A stretch of DNA of 59,485 nucleotides, from contig NZ_MSDU01000048.1 of the NCBI RefSeq assembly GCF_001936625.1, forward strand, positions 1 to 59,485, written 5' to 3'. Position 1 is the stretch's first letter; every line of letters begins with the position of its first letter. The translations under genes were made by a program, and so were the position numbers. Positions 1 to 8,615 of the stretch are shown here, piece by piece. The notes under the pieces were generated by a model, which saw only the letters and a list, made by a program, of their open reading frames with translations, was not told where the DNA came from and ran no database searches. Source of the stretch: Domibacillus antri (GTDB lineage Bacteria > Bacillota > Bacilli > Bacillales > Domibacillaceae).

Positions 1-1057
1 TAATCGTCCACATCCAATAGCGTATTTCTAAATCGTGCGACTTCGGAGAAGCCGCATTCCATTTTTCCTTATCGACTTGTGTTACGTGCGACACAGTATC
101 GGACTTATGCGTCGTAACTTCCTGGTCAAGTTCGGGCAGGCTTCTAAGCATTTTCCGCTTATCGATGATCATACTCTGATCAATTGCCGTTGCACCGGCC
201 GGGACAGGCACCGTAGATAAATGCATCGCTCCGGCAGGTAAAGCAGGTTCGGTCGGTGTTGCGGCAGGTGTGCCGGCTATATACTCGATGACGCCACTCT
301 CGTTGATAAAAATAATGTCCTCACGCGGATTGGTTGAGTCCGCGGCTGTTACAGTAATTGTTGCCGCAGCAGTATAGGCAAACCGTTTCCCGTCCGGCAT
401 GTAAATAACACCGGGCTGGACTTGCACATTCATATCCGGCGTGGCTGAAGCTGTTGTGTTTAAACCGGACTGTACTCCATAGCCGATGTTTTCGGTTTGG
501 CGGGCTTCGTCTTCTTCTTGTAAATTTCTTAGTTGTGTAATTGGCACCCTTCCATTCACATCTAGGGTTGCAACACCTTCGGCCGTACCTTTCTCTCGTG
601 TTGAAATAAAGACGAGTGATTCATCGATCACGGCCGTTATATTCGCTACATTATCGGTTGTTATCTGTACATCTATATTCTTTTCTATCACATCGGTACC
701 GGTACCCGGCGGAATATATTCAGCTAAATCACCAGCGTTTGCATAACAAAAAAGGATTTCGCCTTGATCTGGATCGTTGGCAAAAATCCCCATTTCTCTA
801 AAATAAAATCCTTCTGTTAGGTCTGCATTTCGTAAAAAAGATCCGACCGTTGTTTTTCCAAAAGGAGTAGTTTTTAATTTTGCGATGGGAAGAGATTTGA
901 TTTCTCTTTTTAACGCATTCAGGGCCAAGATAGAACTGCTTCCTAAAGTTCCATCACCGACAGCCATTCGAGTGAAGTTCAGCTGCACTCCTGCTAATGC
1001 CTTTGACATTAAATTCTTCCCTCGATTTGTAAAAATAATGCCGCCAAAAGCACTCAT
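1..1057 (-). CDS. Phage tail fibre protein, N-terminal part (3' end outside window)
   Basis: The reading frame opens with ATG at 1057, nine bases after the gpI gene stops, and stays open to the window edge (352 codons), so the C-terminal receptor-binding part is missing. The start (MSAFGGIIFTNRGKNLMSKA) and the following LNFTRMAVGDGTL and TEGFYFREMGIFA stretches are typical of the phage tail-collar fibre N-terminal domain (DUF3751 type) that attaches a fibre to a P2-like baseplate. A GRVPITQL motif near residue 170 is common where the attachment domain passes into the shaft. Its place right after gpI matches P2 gene H. The distal part would set host range but cannot be seen. Confidence 0.85.
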   Translation of the reverse strand, partial: MSAFGGIIFTNRGKNLMSKALAGVQLNFTRMAVGDGTLGSSSILALNALKREIKSLPIAKLKTTPFGKTTVGSFLRNADLTEGFYFREMGIFANDPDQGEILFCYANAGDLAEYIPPGTGTDVIEKNIDVQITTDNVANITAVIDESLVFISTREKGTAEGVATLDVNGRVPITQLRNLQEEDEARQTENIGYGVQSGLNTTASATPDMNVQVQPGVIYMPDGKRFAYTAAATITVTAADSTNPREDIIFINESGVIEYIAGTPAATPTEPALPAGAMHLSTVPVPAGATAIDQSMIIDKRKMLRSLPELDQEVTTHKSDTVSHVTQVDKEKWNAASPKSHDLEIRYWMWTI

Positions 1058-1065
1058 CTCATCAC

Positions 1066-1614
1066 CTACTTAATTAATATATTCTCACCAATATGGACGA
1101 CACCGCCGAAATAATTACCCATGTGCTCTGTTTGACGAATAATCACGTTGTCCAGGACAGAGCGGCGATTTTTCACGGTATTTAGGGCTTTAATAAAGGA
1201 ATGAGCTCGTTCATTCGTTACCTCATCGTTATTTGTGACCACACGGAAATGATAAGGGAGTCCATCATAATCAAACCATTCCTCTACCAATCCCTCACCG
1301 AATATGGTTGTGATCAGTTCTTCCACAGCGGCAGGCGTCCCTTTTATTTCATGCAGATAATCTGATTTTGCGATGAGTTCCCTTTTAACCACTTCTGGTA
1401 AAGACGGTTCATAAAAATCAACATGATTTTCGTACGCAACAAAATCAAGGAGATGCGCCGGAATGGTTTTTTTAGGATCAACTATATCCGTCCGTTGCAA
1501 CGCATCTTTTAATTGCGTATTAAGCGCATCCGCAAGAGCAACAGTGAAAGTATCATTTTTTAACGCAGTCGGCAGCAGCTTTTTCAGATCGATATTTTCT
1601 AAAGAATTAGTCAT
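1066..1614 (-). CDS. Baseplate protein gpI (phage tail protein I, P2 family)
   Basis: A 182-residue protein that fits the P2 gpI family by length, by the N-terminal LLPTALKNDTFTVALADAL segment and by the middle part with HLLDFVAYENHVDFYEPSLP. In P2 this protein forms the edge of the baseplate wedge and connects it to the fibre. The gene overlaps the end of the gpJ gene by 8 bases and is followed after 8 bases by the fibre gene, which is the canonical J-I-H order. The family is recognised from motifs and order; the role is from P2. Confidence 0.85.
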   Translation of the reverse strand: MTNSLENIDLKKLLPTALKNDTFTVALADALNTQLKDALQRTDIVDPKKTIPAHLLDFVAYENHVDFYEPSLPEVVKRELIAKSDYLHEIKGTPAAVEELITTIFGEGLVEEWFDYDGLPYHFRVVTNNDEVTNERAHSFIKALNTVKNRRSVLDNVIIRQTEHMGNYFGGVVHIGENILIK

Positions 1615-2728
1615 CTGTTAACCCCCCATATGTGACAGTCACTGTTGTGTCTGATGCAACTTGTATTCTTGACAATGCGGTATATCCAACAGGAGCCGTA
1701 AGGTTCACACGTGAGGCTCCCGCTTCTTTAACAAGAGCAATGAGCTCACCAGAATCAATCCCTCTGCCTAATTTGCTTTTTTGCCATATACGATACTCTT
1801 CAACCGCTTTTTGTACGGATGCTTGAATGGATTCAGTCATACTCTCCTTTTCAGAAGAAATGAAATATTCCAAAGTAATTGTGTAAGGGACTAATTCAGG
1901 TGCGACGACTTGAACTTTATCCGTTAGCGGTCTCACCTTCTTAGCGCTGCACTTTTCGCTCACTTGATCTAAAACTGCCTGGTTCGGTATTTCCCCATTT
2001 GCCATGAGCGGTACGATCCTAACTACGCCATCCGACGGCGAATCAACAGCTACATCGACGATTAACTGATTTGCCGATTTCGCGTGATAAATATACGCTT
2101 CGTCTGGTCCTGCTGTACTGTAACGTTCATTCGACAATCGAATACGCTCTGCATAAGGATCATTGTCCTCTAAGTCAGCGCCGCCCGATGAAGTAGTGAT
2201 GTTATACACTTTGGATACAAACGAGAGCGGTTTAACAGCATTAGATATTTGCCCAGGAAGGAAATCGTTACCGATCACACCTTTTTGAGTACAAGTCAAT
2301 GTAAGGTCGATCTGAGTGGCTGCAGAATCCACCGTCACAGACTCTGTCGTTTGAAAAATAATCGTACTGTCATTTTCGGCCGATATCTGATACCCCGCGG
2401 GAATGACCATTGTCGCAATCGGATTGACTTCAAACCGGAAAACGCTTGTTGCTGCAATTGGTTCCAGACGTGGCACGTTTTTATCAGCTCCTTTAATATC
2501 CAAAAAATCGTCTTCGGCATAAGCCAAAGTCGTCTGTTTCGCTGTGTAGTCGATTTTATTAAACATAAGAGAAAACGCGTATGCGATCGCTTTAACAACC
2601 TGTCTCCGTGGATCTGCTTGTGACAGTGAAATACTCATTTTAGACTCCACTTCCGCAACAATCTCTGTTTCAATTTCATCTACATCTTTATCTACAAACT
2701 GCACATCCGGAAGATTAAACCGTACCAT
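1607..2728 (-). CDS. Baseplate wedge protein gpJ-like
   Basis: A 373-residue baseplate J-like protein (same superfamily as T4 gp6), forming the wedge of a contractile-tail baseplate. The N-terminal part has VESKMSISLSQADPRRQVVKA and the centre PRLEPIAATSVFRFEV, as in phage J proteins. It overlaps the gpW-like gene by 14 bases and gpI by 8, implying coupled translation within the tail operon. GADLEDNDPYAERIRLS in the middle is the typical conserved block of this family. No internal break is seen. Confidence 0.88.
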   Translation of the reverse strand: MVRFNLPDVQFVDKDVDEIETEIVAEVESKMSISLSQADPRRQVVKAIAYAFSLMFNKIDYTAKQTTLAYAEDDFLDIKGADKNVPRLEPIAATSVFRFEVNPIATMVIPAGYQISAENDSTIIFQTTESVTVDSAATQIDLTLTCTQKGVIGNDFLPGQISNAVKPLSFVSKVYNITTSSGGADLEDNDPYAERIRLSNERYSTAGPDEAYIYHAKSANQLIVDVAVDSPSDGVVRIVPLMANGEIPNQAVLDQVSEKCSAKKVRPLTDKVQVVAPELVPYTITLEYFISSEKESMTESIQASVQKAVEEYRIWQKSKLGRGIDSGELIALVKEAGASRVNLTAPVGYTALSRIQVASDTTVTVTYGGLTDD

Positions 2729-3035
2729 CCGCTTTCATCACCTTTACCACTGGAATGAGTTGTCCATTTATTTCATTCTTCTCATATTTGACATGCTGCA
2801 CCCGAAAATAAGGTTCGCGGGATTCAATCAGTTGAATAATTTCGCTAGAAATCAATGCCTCGACTGTATTGTTTATCGGAGCATCCACAGTTTCCCCTGA
2901 CAATCCAAGCTCTTGATCTAAGACACATTCCGTTTGCCAAACAGACAAGAGAAAGCGGACATTTTGCTTAGCTGCCTCTTCTCCCGTTGCTCCCCAGTTA
3001 ATCTCTGATGATATTTCAAAAGGTTTAAGTTCCAT
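2715..3035 (-). CDS. Baseplate protein gpW / gp25-like
   Basis: A 106-residue protein of the gp25/P2 gpW group, a small baseplate wedge component related to the T4 gp25 and type VI secretion TssE family. It has the family layout: a short N-terminal strand (INWGATGEEAAKQNVRFLLS), then TECVLDQELGLSG, ending with the VKVMKADG strand. It sits between the gpU-like and gpJ genes. The usual P2 order is V-W-J, so the gpU gene directly upstream is a local rearrangement compared with P2. Confidence 0.75.
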   Translation of the reverse strand: MELKPFEISSEINWGATGEEAAKQNVRFLLSVWQTECVLDQELGLSGETVDAPINNTVEALISSEIIQLIESREPYFRVQHVKYEKNEINGQLIPVVKVMKADGTV

Positions 3036-3041
3036 CTACAC

Positions 3042-3710
3042 TCACACCTTTTCAAACTTTACATATTTTGTATTTGCCGAACAATACACGCCCCCGCCTA
3101 ACGCATACCATGTAATGTCGGTCTTTTTACTGCCATATACTTTATATGATTGTCCTTTCCTTAAAACGCGAACGATTTTCGATTTTAAAGAAGGCCCGCT
3201 CCTTAAGTTGAGTGGTGCTTTAATAGTTACTTTTCCGATCGCCCCTTTTTTCGATGCGTTTGTTGGTTTGGATTTTATCGACGAAGCTTTTACCTTCTGT
3301 GGCGGCTTATATAGAATGGGATACTCTATTAATAACAACTCAATATCCGCCGATATGAGCCGTCCTTCATTATCACGGATTCGGTAAATTTCGTTTATTT
3401 CGTCTATTGCCCAGTTAGAGGCACTGATGGATGCGTTACTCATTATAAATTTAGATGTGATGCCGTCATTTTTTGCCCGGCGTAATCTCAGAATTTCTGC
3501 TGATGGATTAGCGCCAAGCGATGCAGATAAGCGAATAATAAATTTGATTTTCTCAAGATCTGCCCCCATAAATTCTAGGATAGACTTTCGTGACACAATT
3601 TTATGTTCCTGCCAGTTTGCCGAACCGAACCGCTCGAAGTCATCTAATGTTAAAACTTTTGCGGAAGATACTTCAAACACAACTCCTAAAAAACTTCCGA
3701 TTACACCCAT
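3042..3710 (-). CDS. P2 gpU-like tail protein with C-terminal SH3 domain
   Basis: A 222-residue protein. Residues 1 to about 130 match P2 gpU: GVVFEVSSAKVLTLDDFERF, then IKFIIRLSASLGANPSAEIL and a final ELLLIEY strand. After a lysine-rich linker, residues 155-222 form a bacterial SH3 (SH3b) domain: LNLRSGPSLKSKIVRVLRKG, then WYALGGGVYC. Ordinary gpU proteins are about 130-160 residues and lack this domain. SH3b domains bind cell-wall peptidoglycan, so the fusion may place a wall-binding module on the tail tip, or may act in baseplate assembly. Start ATG at 3710; the baseplate V-like gene ends 11 bases upstream. Confidence 0.78.
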   Translation of the reverse strand: MGVIGSFLGVVFEVSSAKVLTLDDFERFGSANWQEHKIVSRKSILEFMGADLEKIKFIIRLSASLGANPSAEILRLRRAKNDGITSKFIMSNASISASNWAIDEINEIYRIRDNEGRLISADIELLLIEYPILYKPPQKVKASSIKSKPTNASKKGAIGKVTIKAPLNLRSGPSLKSKIVRVLRKGQSYKVYGSKKTDITWYALGGGVYCSANTKYVKFEKV

Positions 3711-3721
3711 TCCTCACCACC

Positions 3722-3928
3722 TCATACTTTCCCGATTATAAAACCTTCACCTTTACTGTTAGGCAAATAAACAACAAGTACCTGATCACCGACCATCAAC
3801 TGAAAGACATCGCCCCGCTGAACGATCGGCAGTTCTGAACTGACTGCATTCTCTCGATCATCATAGGTTATACGAGCGGTTGATCCTGATATAGAAGAAA
3901 CTGTTCCGACGCGAATAATATCTTTCAT
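3722..3928 (-). CDS. Small OB-fold baseplate protein (gpV/gp45-like)
   Basis: About 68 residues from ATG 3928, chosen because GGAGGG stands at the right distance before it; an upstream ATG at 3949 in the same frame lacks a clear binding site. The sequence consists of short beta strands (VGTVSSISGSTARITYDD, then GDQVLVVYLPN and GFIIGKV), the pattern of the OB-fold seen in phage baseplate assembly V or spike-base proteins. It is much shorter than P2 gpV, so the membrane-piercing tip is missing or encoded elsewhere. It follows the gpD-like hub gene, which supports a hub or spike role. Confidence 0.6.
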   Translation of the reverse strand: MKDIIRVGTVSSISGSTARITYDDRENAVSSELPIVQRGDVFQLMVGDQVLVVYLPNSKGEGFIIGKV

Positions 3929-3930
3929 CT

Positions 3931-4944
3931 TTAATATCCCTCCAGGCATCGACGAACTTCAATATATGTTTCCGTTCCGTTTTCAGCAGAGAAAGAGTAC
4001 CGAACCTTTGTAACAATGTATTTCCCATCGAATTTTCCATATCCTTTTACATTAACCGTCATACCGGCATAGTAGCCGCGAATTCCAGCGAAAAGGAACG
4101 AGCCCGTACAAGCTTCCTTATTCGCCGCCCGCAAGCGTTTTTTTGTTAAACGCATTGCTTCTGCCGTATTTTTCACCTCTTCATTAATCACTAATGTCCG
4201 GCCAGCCCTAATGGCCTTTGGTGGGACAAAGGTATGCCTGATGGTCTTTTTACTCTTGGGATTTTTATATGTGACTTTAGCCGCCCGGTATTGCTTGGAT
4301 AGTGACTCATCAAGAGAAAAATCTTTTAAATTTACATCTTTTGCATTAATAGTCCTTTGTGCTACTGCTTTTTCTAGTTTCGCTTCATCAATAACAACGA
4401 TCGTATTTCTGCTGATTTTCAGCGTTAAACCGGCATCTTCCGTTATTTTTTTTAAATACTCGATATCCGTTTCACCGGACTGTTCCTCCCGTTCAATTTC
4501 CGGGCTATCGTCGGTTTGATAGTAAAGTTTTAATCCGTTCACCTTCGCAATATCTTCCATTATGGTTTCAAGTCTCGTTTTCTCCCAAGCACGGTGATGA
4601 CGCTCTCTCAATTTGGATGTAGGCGGCAAAGTGATGGCACCCATGCGGAATCCTGTTGGATCTATCTCAAATTCGTCAATTTCAAACTGCCCCATCGGTT
4701 TCTTTTCAATCTTTACGTCGCCATTCCAATAGAGCAGGTTAATATTCGCAACAAGTACTGCTCCCTGCTCCGGCCGCCATGCTCCTTGCCAAAGCTTTCG
4801 GCTGTTTTCGAGGAAAATGTCAATGCTGTCCGCTTCTCCACTTAAATTGTCAGTTATGACCCATTCTTTTAAAAAGGGGTGGATATATTGATCAATTGTT
4901 TGATTAAGATAGCGGAGCCCGAGTGTTGTTCTACGCCCCAACAT
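3931..4944 (-). CDS. Baseplate hub protein gpD-like (late control D family)
   Basis: About 337 residues in the phage late control gene D / GPD family, equivalent to T4 gp27, which forms the tail hub at the end of the tube. The start is placed at ATG 4944 (MLGRRTTLG), which has a GGAG binding site inside the end of the gpX gene. The WVITDNLSGEADSIDIFLEN segment near the start and GYYAGMTVNVKGYGKFDGKY near the end are typical of the family. It overlaps the gpX gene by 14 bases. Confidence 0.85.
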   Translation of the reverse strand: MLGRRTTLGLRYLNQTIDQYIHPFLKEWVITDNLSGEADSIDIFLENSRKLWQGAWRPEQGAVLVANINLLYWNGDVKIEKKPMGQFEIDEFEIDPTGFRMGAITLPPTSKLRERHHRAWEKTRLETIMEDIAKVNGLKLYYQTDDSPEIEREEQSGETDIEYLKKITEDAGLTLKISRNTIVVIDEAKLEKAVAQRTINAKDVNLKDFSLDESLSKQYRAAKVTYKNPKSKKTIRHTFVPPKAIRAGRTLVINEEVKNTAEAMRLTKKRLRAANKEACTGSFLFAGIRGYYAGMTVNVKGYGKFDGKYIVTKVRYSFSAENGTETYIEVRRCLEGY

Positions 4945-5188
4945 CGTTATCGACTCCTGAAGGTTCTTCCTCATCCTCTTCAACAATATCATTCATCCAC
5001 GGCGGATTATCTACCGTTTCAACATCAACGATATCCGGTATATTTAAAGTGATACCAGGCGGAAAAATTAGAAAATCTCTAAATTTTTGATTTTCGTCCA
5101 GCAGCAAGGGGAATAAATACTCGCTCCCAAGCTCTTTATACGCAACTCTTGACCATGTATCGCCTTTTATTGTCGTGTATTGTTTCAT
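4931..5188 (-). CDS. Tail protein X (LysM domain)
   Basis: An 85-residue protein whose first 50 residues form a LysM-like fold: KQYTTIKGDTWSRVAYKELG, then LLLDENQKF and FPPGITLNIPD. It corresponds to P2 gpX, a small tail protein placed between tape measure and hub genes. The C-terminal tail is strongly acidic (DIVEEDEEEPSGVDNDVGA), longer than in P2. ATG at 5188 overlaps the tape-measure stop by 4 bases. Confidence 0.88.
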   Translation of the reverse strand: MKQYTTIKGDTWSRVAYKELGSEYLFPLLLDENQKFRDFLIFPPGITLNIPDIVDVETVDNPPWMNDIVEEDEEEPSGVDNDVGA

Positions 5189-8160
5189 TTGAACGACAAC
5201 CTTTCTTTGTTCCGCTTATATTTCTTCATATCACGTTCAAAATTGGCTCTCTCTCTTTTAAGAATTGGTTCAACTTCGCGCTCACTCACACCGCTAATGA
5301 CCGGCGCATAGGTGAATGAATCTCCACCTGATGATGCGGCCGAAATCTTACCGCCTTTCTCAAATAAAGAACCAGCACCAATGAGTCTTCCGGTTTCTTT
5401 CCATAAACTTAGAGCGCGCGGATCCCGCTTCCTGATCGGGATGTTCGCCTCGTCATAACCTGCCTCTGCAACCATCCCTACATGCGGGCTCCTTGCAATG
5501 CCACCGCGAGCATATTTTTTCGGCTTCGCTCCACCAACCGATGCTGATACACTTGGTGTCGGAACAGAAGCGATTCGGGCAGCCAACGAGTTAAGCGCTG
5601 ATTTCACGGCAGCTGCACCTGATTGAATACCATTAATCGATGCGACCCAACCCGATGCCTGACCAGCGATAGAAGCGAGAATGGATAAATTTCCTCGAAC
5701 CATATTTCCCGCTGCAGTAAGTGGAAAAATCGCTCCTACCATCCAGCCGCTTGCTTGTGCTGTGATCGTTGCCAGAATAGACATGCTTGAATTTAAATTC
5801 ATGCCGTGTGCTTGTAATCCGTAGAACGTACCGACCACCCATCCAGAAGCCTGAGCAGAAATAGAAGCAAGAATGGATAAGCTACTATTTAAATTCATGC
5901 CGTGTGCCTGTAAACCATAAAATGTTCCGACCATCCATCCACTGGCTTGAGCTGTAATGGAAGCGAGAATAGACATACTTGAGTTCAGATTTTGGCCACT
6001 ACCTTGTAACCCATAAAAGGCACCTACAACCCAGCCGGAAGATTGAGCCGTAATGGAAGCAAGGATGGTAAGATTACCGGCCACTATTTTAGCCTGTGCC
6101 ACTGCTTGTTTTATTGCTGAATCCAGACCGGCTGTTTCTACTTTTCCTGCACCTGATGCTATTTGAGTATTCGCACTACTACTTCGGGCCGCATCGACGG
6201 CTTTTCCTCCTAAAAACTTACCGCCTAGGTAACCAACAGCACCACCCGCCAAACCACCCAGTATCGTACCGACTCCAGGAGCGAGCATTGTACCAAGTGC
6301 CGCTCCTACCTTAGCCCCGCCCCATCCTCCAGCAAGCCCTGTTGCAGATTGAGCGGTAGCTTTTACTTTGTCATTCGATTTAGCAATGGAATAAGCTTCG
6401 CTTGCAAGTGTTAATGGAAGGGCTACTTTCCCTAAAACACCCCCGAACTTCGCTAATTTTCCGGAAGATTTTAATAAACTTTTGTTTGCTGTTGCCTGTA
6501 TCTTGGCTCCTTTTTGCGGGAAAGGGACTACATTACCCTTAGCGCTGTTTTTCGGAACACCGGACTGAACAACAGGTGCTTTTTTTGTTGGTATTGGTGC
6601 AGTACCTCCTCCACCACCCGGTCCCGGCCCTTTCGGTATATTCTTCAGTGATTTCTTACCTGCCCGATTTGCCGCGTTGACCCTGCCTTTAGCAAGCAAT
6701 TCTTTTGCTGCCAATAAAGGAGAAATCGCGGTATTGACAGCAAATTTCAAACCAAGAAAACCTAATCGCGCGGCCACCAGTGCGGCTCCGGTCCCGACAA
6801 TCGCTTTTGTGGCATCCGGATATTTAGCTGCCATATCCGCGAGTTTCGTTGTGAAGTCGGCTGTAGCCGACATGCCCTCATTTAAAGTTGGCAGTACAAC
6901 ATCACCAATTTTAACGGCTGCTTCTGTTCCAGAGTTTTTCAGCATTTGCAATTGAGCATTGCTAGTTTGATTACGAGCATCTGCCTCACGCTGAGAGGAA
7001 CCCTTCGCTTCTTCTGCATCCACAAGCTTTAAGTGCTTTCGATATTCCTCAAGTCCGCCGACAAGAACAGCAACATCATCGCCGTATTCCTTGCCGAACA
7101 ATCCAGTTAAAACAGACGTTTGTGTTTCACGATCAAGCTTCTTGATCGAATCGAGAACCTTGAGAATGGTGCTTTGCGCATCTGTAGCCATACCTTTAGA
7201 AACTTCTTCTGAGGTCATGCCTAACTTTTCAATGGCTGTTTGAAAGCGCACCGGTTGTTCTTTCGCTAATGCTAACTCACGCATCAACGCAACACCGGCG
7301 GTACCTGCAACCTCTTCCGTTTTACCGAGTGATAGAAACGTACTGGAGAGTGCAGCTACTTGTTTCTCAGTCATATTTAATGCTTTACCCTGACCGGATA
7401 TCCGCATCATTGTTTCGACGATTCCGCGGCCGCTCGCTAGTGTTTTATCATCTAAATAGTTGATGATATCGCCAAGACCGCCAATTTCAGAAGGCTTTAT
7501 ACTAAATGTGTTGGCCAGCTTCCCCATAGATGTACCGATTTCTTCAGGTGCCATCTCAAACGCTTCGCCGAGATTTGCAACAATTTTTGTAAAGCCGACT
7601 AATTCGTTTTTAGGAACGCCCATTTTTGCTGAGAAAGCCATTAGCTGAGCAAGTTCGCCATTCGCTACACCCATTTCACGACCCATCTTAAAGACTTCAT
7701 CGCGCATTTCATAATAGGTGGATGTCAGTTTTCCATTGCCATCTCGTGCCCCCTCTACTTGCTTCGCGACACCGAGCATCTGCGTTTCAAAATCCATAGC
7801 CGTTTTCGTGGCAATTACTAAAGGGGTTGCCACAGCCGCTGTATCAACAATTTGACCTCGAACCTCACTACTATCTCTTTGAAGTTGTTGTCGACGGCTC
7901 TGCGCTTCGGCCATACGACTTTGAGCCTGCGCTGCGCGTTCCATGTTTTTAGTTAAACGCGCGTGTGTAGACTGGTACCGCGAGGCTGAAATAGAGCCGT
8001 TTTTATAAGCTCTGTCCAGGTCTCGCAGACCAGATTTTAAATTTTTAGTCGTATCATTAAGCCGGCTTAATTCCTTATTTGCGCTTGAGAAAGCTGAACG
8101 GAAGGAGCCAGCCAGGCTGCCAGCAATATTAAAACTTATTTCAAAAACCTTTTTAGCCAT
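5185..8160 (-). CDS. Tail tape measure protein
   Basis: At 991 residues this is the longest gene of the tail module, and its length would set tail length. Residues 1-110 form a coiled coil (many Q, R and A), residues about 115-420 the TP901-type tape-measure core (TAMDFETQMLGVAKQVEGAR, VPKNELVGFTK, VAGTAGVALMRELALA), followed by hydrophobic helices (about 440-475 and 620-655) and a Gly/Pro-rich linker (GPGPGGGGGTAPIPTKKAP). Residues about 695-840 are tandem 32-residue repeats, listed separately. The start ATG at 8160 overlaps the end of the frameshifted E' reading frame, the standard position after tail assembly chaperones. Confidence 0.93.
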   Translation of the reverse strand: MAKKVFEISFNIAGSLAGSFRSAFSSANKELSRLNDTTKNLKSGLRDLDRAYKNGSISASRYQSTHARLTKNMERAAQAQSRMAEAQSRRQQLQRDSSEVRGQIVDTAAVATPLVIATKTAMDFETQMLGVAKQVEGARDGNGKLTSTYYEMRDEVFKMGREMGVANGELAQLMAFSAKMGVPKNELVGFTKIVANLGEAFEMAPEEIGTSMGKLANTFSIKPSEIGGLGDIINYLDDKTLASGRGIVETMMRISGQGKALNMTEKQVAALSSTFLSLGKTEEVAGTAGVALMRELALAKEQPVRFQTAIEKLGMTSEEVSKGMATDAQSTILKVLDSIKKLDRETQTSVLTGLFGKEYGDDVAVLVGGLEEYRKHLKLVDAEEAKGSSQREADARNQTSNAQLQMLKNSGTEAAVKIGDVVLPTLNEGMSATADFTTKLADMAAKYPDATKAIVGTGAALVAARLGFLGLKFAVNTAISPLLAAKELLAKGRVNAANRAGKKSLKNIPKGPGPGGGGGTAPIPTKKAPVVQSGVPKNSAKGNVVPFPQKGAKIQATANKSLLKSSGKLAKFGGVLGKVALPLTLASEAYSIAKSNDKVKATAQSATGLAGGWGGAKVGAALGTMLAPGVGTILGGLAGGAVGYLGGKFLGGKAVDAARSSSANTQIASGAGKVETAGLDSAIKQAVAQAKIVAGNLTILASITAQSSGWVVGAFYGLQGSGQNLNSSMSILASITAQASGWMVGTFYGLQAHGMNLNSSLSILASISAQASGWVVGTFYGLQAHGMNLNSSMSILATITAQASGWMVGAIFPLTAAGNMVRGNLSILASIAGQASGWVASINGIQSGAAAVKSALNSLAARIASVPTPSVSASVGGAKPKKYARGGIARSPHVGMVAEAGYDEANIPIRKRDPRALSLWKETGRLIGAGSLFEKGGKISAASSGGDSFTYAPVISGVSEREVEPILKRERANFERDMKKYKRNKERLSFK
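5640..6075 (-). repeat. Tandem 96-bp (32-residue) repeats in tape measure gene
   Basis: Inside the tape measure gene the block SILASITAQASGWMVGTFYG, followed by LQAHGMNLNSS, recurs about four times with few changes, plus a diverged fifth copy (AAGNMVRGNLSILASIAGQA). The period is 32 codons. Repeats in tape measures can change tail length by whole units through recombination; here each unit keeps one Trp and one Gln at fixed positions. Confidence 0.85.
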
Positions 8161-8598
8161 TCGGACTCAACTCCTTCGATGCTTCAATTGTGGCATCAAG
8201 CCACAATTCCAATTCTTCAAACGGCATTGATAAAAAGAAAGAAGGTGGCGAATAATTTACTCGTGCCACCTTCAAAATCAGTTTTCGGTATTCGTGGAGA
8301 TCTCCTGGCTTGGAGATTCCGATCTCACTAAAAAAAGTGCAACCTGTCCGGTTACTTCCATGAAGTCAAACATAGATAAACGTTCCAGATCATCCGGAAT
8401 CATTTTAGCCGCTTTCGCCGCTAAAATTGAAAGACCCTCTTGTGTGTAAAGAGGATCGATTCCCCCGAATCCTTTTGAACGAACTTCACGATCAGCATCC
8501 AAAACATCCTTACCTGTAAGATTTTCCAAAGGTAAATTAATTTCTTTAATTTCCTTTCCATCGATTTCAATTGCGTTACGTAATTTCACAACTGTCAT
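8153..8598 (-). CDS. Frameshifted tail assembly chaperone E+E' (148 aa)
   Basis: If ribosomes slip back one base at T TTT TTA (8335 to 8329) after 90 codons, reading continues without a stop for 58 more residues to TAA at 8153. The extension contains VARVNYSPPSFFLSMPFEEL and then ELWLDATIEA, which looks like the P2 gpE'/GpE family. It ends 8 bases inside the tape measure gene. P2 uses T TTT TTG at the same place, and this arrangement is conserved in contractile and long non-contractile tailed phages. The slippery site and open frame are seen directly; the slippage itself is inferred. Confidence 0.8.
8278..8598 (-). CDS. Tail assembly chaperone E (unshifted product)
   Basis: The 106-residue product made without frameshifting. 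It resembles the phage tail assembly chaperone (gpE of P2, DUF2765-like) group: N-terminal strands KLRNAIEIDGKEIKEINLPL, then a helical part LTGKDVLDADREVRSKG and a hydrophobic segment at the slippery site (FLV). It lies between tube and tape measure genes, the standard place. In P2-like phages the ratio of short to long form is needed to wrap the tape measure before tail tube polymerisation. Confidence 0.82.
   Translation of the reverse strand: MTVVKLRNAIEIDGKEIKEINLPLENLTGKDVLDADREVRSKGFGGIDPLYTQEGLSILAAKAAKMIPDDLERLSMFDFMEVTGQVALFLVRSESPSQEISTNTEN
8329..8335 (-). promoter_or_regulatory. Slippery heptamer T TTT TTA for -1 frameshift
   Basis: On the minus strand the codons are GCA CTT TTT TTA GTG, giving the X XXY YYZ heptamer T TTT TTA in the zero frame. 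The -1 frame after it is open for 58 codons and encodes GpE-like sequence, while the zero frame ends 16 codons later. Confidence 0.82.
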
Positions 8599-8615
8599 GT
8601 AAAATCTCCCCTTTC

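Noticed and set aside
10-1060. Several + strand frames of 60-90 codons at the left edge
   Set aside because: They are shadows of the tail fibre gene, which is open on the minus strand through the window edge and matches a known family.
5640-6075. Regular repeats that could be mistaken for a CRISPR array
   Set aside because: Units are direct, contiguous, in frame with the tape measure protein and without unique spacers.
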